From: Amaranthus tricolor
Taxonomy: Eukaryota; Streptophyta; Magnoliopsida; Caryophyllales; Amaranthaceae
Direction of reading: 5' to 3'
DNA length: 64,000 nucleotides
Assembly: GCF_026212465.1 (NCBI RefSeq)
Contig: NC_080062.1
Location: 491,001-555,000 of the forward strand
Shown: one piece after another, positions 59,460-64,000 of the stretch
Numbering within the stretch: the stretch's first letter is position 1
Layout of the letters: each line of letters opens with the position of its first letter
Notes under the pieces: model-generated
Told to the model about the DNA's origin: nothing
The model's database searches: none
Seen by the model: only the letters and a program-made list of their open reading frames with translations
Made by a program: the position numbers and the translations under genes

Positions 59460-61035
59460 CACGTAGAAGTTTGATTTTCACCATCTACGTACGGAAACAA
59501 CAATTTTTTCACCCTTTAGATGGTATGAGATTAAAAAAAAATTTTTAAAGTTAAGTATAATTATCTTTAAGGTTAACTTTTTTGTTTTATTATAGTATTA
59601 TCTTATTAAGGATAAAGTTTTTGTTAATTATTGTTATTAAGAAAATTAAGCGTGCTTAGACATCACAAATTATTGGGGCTACATTTTAGGGTTTTAAGGC
59701 CAAGATAATGGAAGTCACAAATACTCCATAAATATCCCAAAAAAATCTGTATAAAAGGCTCTATTGAACTATAGAAAAGCTAATTGCTAAGATACAACAA
59801 CAAACCTAGAGCTTTAATCTCAAAATATAAGAGACGGAAATACGAATCAATATATTTATTCTAAGATTAATATGTTAAAATTAGACAAAAGAAAATTGAT
59901 TATATTCCCCTATTATCAAAATTTGATGCATTAAAATTCTACTATAATAAAAAAAAATGTTGAATACTTGTAAGTTGTAATGAAAGACTAACTTTGAGAT
60001 CTGATTTTATCTTTTCTTTTCCGTCCCAATATTCTTTGATTTATAAAGCCTTAAAAGTAGGTTTTAATTTTTAAAAAAATCTTAAAAAACATGTTAATTA
60101 AATTTTGTTATGAAACAAAAGGGGGAAAATTGTTGAAATATATAATATTTGAAAATCTTTCCTACAACAAAATAAAACTTCATAAACTTAACTCAAAAAA
60201 GCTATTAATCAACAATTAAAGATGAAGATAATCTAAAACAAATGGCTGTTTTTTAATCATCCTAGACTCCTAGCTAGCAACATTTAAAAACCCCTTTAAA
60301 AAGGATATAAATCACAACAATTAAACATTTAATGAAAAAAAGAATACACCATGTAATAACCTAAATTTCAACACAACATATCACTTAAAATCAAACAAAG
60401 CTACAAAACTAAAGATCTAACACAAACCCATCAAAAAAATTATCTAGATCTTTAATCTAATTAGTCATTTCACAAGATCTTTAATTTTTTGCACAAAAAA
60501 AATACTTCTATATGCTTCTTCAGTCTCGTTAAATTTGCTACACAACAACCGAAAAATTAACCGAAAAATTATCACTTTGATTAGTAATATAGCAAATTGA
60601 AACGAACAGATCGAACGAAGAGTAATTAACACTTAATAATAACAATTATAATTTATGTGATTGTTTTTAAAAGTTCATAAATAGTTCAGATATAGTGAAG
60701 ACAAAGGAAAGCTTCAAACTTTATATACCATATAAGGAAAGTATACATTTGATGATGTAGAAATAAAAACCCAGATCTCAAAAATAAATATAAAAGATCA
60801 ACAAATTTAATTAAATGAAAAAGAATTAATTAATTAATTTAATTAATTACCTTGCTCCACTACAGAATTCATAGAGTTTTCCCCTATTTGAGAAAATAAT
60901 TAGAGCAACTTCAGCATCACAAAGAACTGAAAGTTCATAAGCTTTCTTCAACAACCCATTTCTTCTCTTTGCAAAGGTAACTTGCCTATTTATTTTATTT
61001 TCTATCCTTTTTAGCTCAACCCTTCCTCTACCCAT
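53691..61035 (-). CDS. SEP1: SEPALLATA1/2-clade MADS-box transcription factor
   Basis: Eight exons: 60851-61035, 56634-56712, 56054-56115, 55778-55877, 55196-55237, 54696-54737, 54467-54606 and 53691-53790, with consistent GT-AG splicing, giving 249 aa. Exon sizes 185, 79, 62, 100, 42, 42 and 140 are the SEP norm. The MADS domain is residues 1-60 ([40 protein letters not shown]), then [20 protein letters not shown]. The K domain contains [40 protein letters not shown]. The C-terminus has [14 protein letters not shown] and [10 protein letters not shown], the two SEP motifs, and the whole is closest to Arabidopsis AGL2/AGL4 as I recall them. SEP proteins bridge A, B, C and D-class MADS proteins into floral quartets on CArG boxes in the nucleus. 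The gene is intact. It lies 12.2 kb upstream of the AP1/FUL-like gene in the same orientation. Confidence 0.94.
54761..55030 (+). mobile_element. TRIM-like element in a SEP-like intron
   Basis: An LTR-like segment TGTTAGAGCATATAACATAT begins at 54761 and ends GACA at 54834. TGGATTCAAAAGCC there is a mutated initiator-Met primer-binding site. A short internal part with GATCACGAATTCGAATCTCA follows, and a second LTR copy, TGTTAGAGTATATAACATAT, starts at 54987. Total length is under 300 bp with no coding capacity, as in terminal-repeat retrotransposons in miniature. It sits in the intron between exons 5 and 6 of the SEP-like gene, in antisense orientation. Confidence 0.6.
56779..56850 (+). tRNA. 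tRNA-Glu (anticodon CTC)
   Basis: A 72-nt sequence folds as a complete cloverleaf. The acceptor arm TCCGTTG pairs with CAACGGA. The A box is TAGTCTAGTTGG, the anticodon loop CTCTCAC carries CTC, and the B box GGGTTCAAGTCCC lies in the T arm. It matches the plant nuclear tRNA-Glu as I know it. A T-run (TTTTTT from 56853) follows as a Pol III terminator. The gene lies in intron 1 of the SEP-like gene on the opposite strand, about 65 nt upstream (in gene sense) of the exon-2 acceptor at 56712. Confidence 0.95.
57231..57482. mobile_element. Stowaway-like MITE in SEP-like intron 1
   Basis: CTCCCTCCACACCATTTTAG at the left and CTAAAATGGTGTGGATGGAG at the right are near-perfect inverted repeats around 248 bp (57233-57480). 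They are flanked by TA at 57231-57232 and 57481-57482. CTCCCTCC ends with a TA duplication define Stowaway (Tc1/mariner). Confidence 0.9.
59368..59457. repeat. Poly-A and (TA)n microsatellite in SEP-like intron 1
   Basis: About 20 A followed by about 34 TA units. Confidence 0.97.
60728..60737. promoter_or_regulatory. Perfect CArG box in SEP-like intron 1
   Basis: CCATATAAGG fits CC(A/T)6GG exactly, the binding site of MADS-domain proteins. It lies about 115 nt downstream of the exon-1 donor, in the region where MADS genes often carry intronic control elements. Direct auto- or cross-regulation is an inference. Confidence 0.6.
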
Positions 61036-64000
61036 AATTAAAAATCAAATATTTTTTTACTCTTTTTGTTATATAATTAAAAAAAGACTATTTTTTTAGT
61101 TGGGTTTTTTTTTTTTTTTTTACTTAAATATATAACTTATTTCTTGTCTATAATACTTATGCTAAATCTTTCCCTTTTTTCTTAGACAAACACTCCAAAT
61201 TTGTGATAAAATGAAAACTAGTAGTAAGAAAAAGGTTGAAACCCTAATACAAAGCTAAGAAGAAACATAGAAAATTGAGAAAAAATGAGAAAAAATAGGA
61301 ATGGAAAAAGAAAGATTAAAGTTAGCAAAGATTTTAGATGAGAATTGAGAAGAGTTTTTTTTTGGTAATATGAGGTCTACCCAAGAAGAGAGAAGTGAAG
61401 GTTAGGGTTGGTATAATGAGTTCATTCTATTAACTCATGGATGTTGTTGTTTGTTAACATACTTGTTATATAAAAATTTTCCACACCATGTAATTTGATG
61501 CTTTTTTCTATTTTTATGCTTTCCTCTCTACTACTACTTTTTTTTTATCTTTTGTTTATTACATGCTTGATGGGTGCGTGAAGAGCAAATTCCTTTGCAT
61601 GTACGTTGAAAGATTGTGATTATGAACTAAATGATGACATGAAGATGAAGTTTATCACCATGATCGTACTCAGTGTATTTCGCTCATAAAACGGTGCATT
61701 TTAATTAAGTTTAGATAAAAAATTATGTTCATTTATCTAAGTATGTGTAGGGGCAAATCTAGAAATTTAAACTAAGCAGGTCAAATAATCATCATCATTG
61801 TCATATATTCTAGTATATTTCGCTCATAAAAAGTTATGATCAGGGTATATGTTTAAGGATGCCGATTAGATGATGACAAAAGTTGCAACCAGTGAGACTT
61901 TCGGCTCGAAAACAATATGCAAAAGAAAATAGAGGGTCAAATAAGCAATCATCATCATACTCAATGTATCTCGCCCATAAAAAACTATAGTAATATAAAA
62001 AGATAATCATAATCCAATGATCGATACACTAACAAAAATTCAATAGAGCAAGTATATTGCATTGACCTTCGACCAGGGTCGAGCCTTCCGTGCCGTATGT
62101 ACCGTTGCCACTGATTACATGTTTAACTTATTGCAATAAATTTAACTTATTAGAATTTAATCTAATTTACTATGTGAATTAAAACTAATTAAAACAAAAA
62201 AATTATTAAATTTGAAATTGTTCAAGTATTTTAATATCAAGAATGACATAGTGAGTCTATTGCCTTACAAAAAACACCTTATTATAATTTAATAATGTAC
62301 ATACTTTCACTTTTATATTTTCTTTTTAATTTAATTAATTACTCTCGGACCTCGTAATCTAGGTTATACTATAAGTTGAACTAAATTGAATTGAAATAAC
62401 CACCAATAAACAAATAACTGGCATGACGACAACACTGTATAGACGGTGAAAAATATAGTCGCCAAGTGCTACAATCAAGCGACAAACAACTTTGGCATCC
62501 CTATTTTTTATAAAAAAGGGTGATGAATTGATGATGAATTGACGACTATTTTGATTAGCTATTCGGACGAATATGCCCTAGCTTGGGTTGCAAAATATTT
62601 CCTACATGTAAATATTAAAAAAGTTATTATTATTATTATAAATTATAATAACAATGTTCATGGCACACTTATCTAACTACTACAATAATGCGTGTCATTA
62701 AGAGGTGTAAATGATTATCCAAAAGATTAGCACTAATCTTGTTATTTTCTTCCTTGAACTTTTGTAAATATGAGTCCACAATTGGGTTTAAAATAAGTGG
62801 TCATTATTCTAATCTCATCCATCATCTTACTAAGATAAGAAATACGTTTAAGCTAAATACTCAATTAAAGATAGTTAGCTACTTGAAAACAATGACTCAT
62901 TCACTCTCTAGGAATTGGTATTCATATTTGCTTTGAAGGGTCATTTGAAGATCACAAATTGTAAGCCGAGAGAAGGAGACAAATTAGTGAAAACTGAGTT
63001 TAAATTGCTTTTAAAGAAAATAATATATGCTCTGTTGGAGATAAGGTCTGATATGTAGGATTATAGATGCATATAGTGGAATTACAAGAAACTATTTTTT
63101 AACATCTATACAACATTGCATGCATATCATAATGTGAATTATCAAAATAAAGTAGTATATTATACCTTTGATGCGTGAATTCCACGTTATATTATCGAGT
63201 ATGAAATATCCAAAATAGAGATGATAGAATGTCAAATATCATCCCTCTAATGTTGGTCTACAAGCACCGAACGAATCACCACATATACTAGTACGAAATA
63301 AGAAAACTACTTTTCCTATTACTTTTATGGTGTAGAATGGTGTTGTAATATGCAAAAGTGATGGAGAAATGACATACATATGATTTTACAACCATTTGCA
63401 TCTTATAGAATATGTTCATGTTATTTCATTTGTCTTAATTAAGGAAATGGTACGATGAAGATACACATATCTTCATGTGCATTACTTAAGTTTCAAATAA
63501 CATAGTGAAGACAAATTTTTGTTGATATGTCTTACTTTGCAATATACTACCACCATAATACCAATAAGCATGTTATGTTATTTGATATAGTTTTATCCGA
63601 TCAATACTTATATGTGTGACCTTATAGAAGACCCCAATTATAGTTAGTAGTTAAACTAATCTTAAGTAGTATACATATCAACGTTGGTTTCTAGTAAAAC
63701 GCTATGATCACATAAAATAACTAAATAGGAGTATATTTCATCTCTATAATTTGTCTTATTTATATTCAGTGTTGACACTTAATCGAAGGAGATCCAATTT
63801 CTTCATGATATAATGATATCTTATTGACGTACTTCTCTAATTTCTACGTAATTTTTTAGCCCTAGGTTATAACTTATGAGTTATGAGTAACATTTGCAAT
63901 TTGGTGGGTTTTAAAGCTTAAGAACACAAATCAAAACGATCGAACCAAGTGAAGTGAAAGAAGTGTGCAATGATACCAATTGAAAATTTGAGTTTATGAA
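61036..64000. other. Upstream region of the SEP-like gene, no further gene
   Basis: The first few hundred bases hold the presumed leader and promoter of the SEP-like gene (poly-T and AT-rich). No other coding region, RNA gene or element with readable ends was found. Short words TCTAGTATATTTCGCTCATA recur near 61,675 and 61,810, suggesting a local duplication. Confidence 0.5.

Overview
This is a window of AT-rich plant nuclear DNA. The evidence is long spliced genes with GT-AG introns, plant-specific gene families (Ole e 1/proline-rich protein, augmin AUG5, plant MIKC MADS-box genes), a plant tRNA-Glu, and many MITEs and LTR-retrotransposon remnants. The gene content is that of a core eudicot. 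A dispersed repeat with GAGACGGTCTCACC ends suggests Caryophyllales, but that is an impression from memory and has not been tested.

Layout: (1) 1-10.7 kb holds one small two-exon gene on the minus strand (1951-4406), a secreted Ole e 1-domain protein with a proline-rich tail. It is flanked by two solo LTRs of one Copia-like family, each with a perfect 5-bp target-site duplication, then about 4.6 kb of intergenic DNA with small MITEs and an (AAT)n tract. (2) 10.75-18.97 kb is a ten-exon minus-strand AUG5 gene (augmin subunit 5, 776 aa). (3) 20.42-24.63 kb is an eight-exon minus-strand DSBA/FrnE-like thioredoxin-fold gene with a CPWC site. (4) 26.2-32.1 kb is a plus-strand RCC1-repeat gene (475 aa) with a 5'-UTR intron built of nine copies of a ~72-bp minisatellite. 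(5) 33.1-41.5 kb is a minus-strand AP1/FUL-clade MADS-box gene with eight exons. It has an apparent one-base insertion in a poly-A tract of exon 7 that separates the MADS/K region from the conserved C-terminal motif. (6) 41.5-53.7 kb is about 12 kb of repeats without genes. (7) 53.7-61.0 kb is a minus-strand SEP1/2-clade MADS-box gene with eight exons. Its 4.1-kb first intron holds a tRNA-Glu(CTC) gene on the other strand, a Stowaway MITE and a perfect CArG box. The rest (61.0-64 kb) is its upstream region.

The genes do not form an operon-like system; they are ordinary neighbours. The order does look conserved. AUG5 next to DSBA and RCC1 next to SEP2 recall, from memory, Arabidopsis At5g38880/At5g38900 and At3g02300/At3g02310. 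The AP1/FUL-SEP pair is the ancient angiosperm tandem. The points most worth a second look are the exon-7 frameshift, the repeated splice-donor segment at the start of intron 1 of the same gene, and the set of transposable elements whose target-site duplications can be read directly. All CDS coordinates below were built by hand from splice signals and reading-frame continuity.
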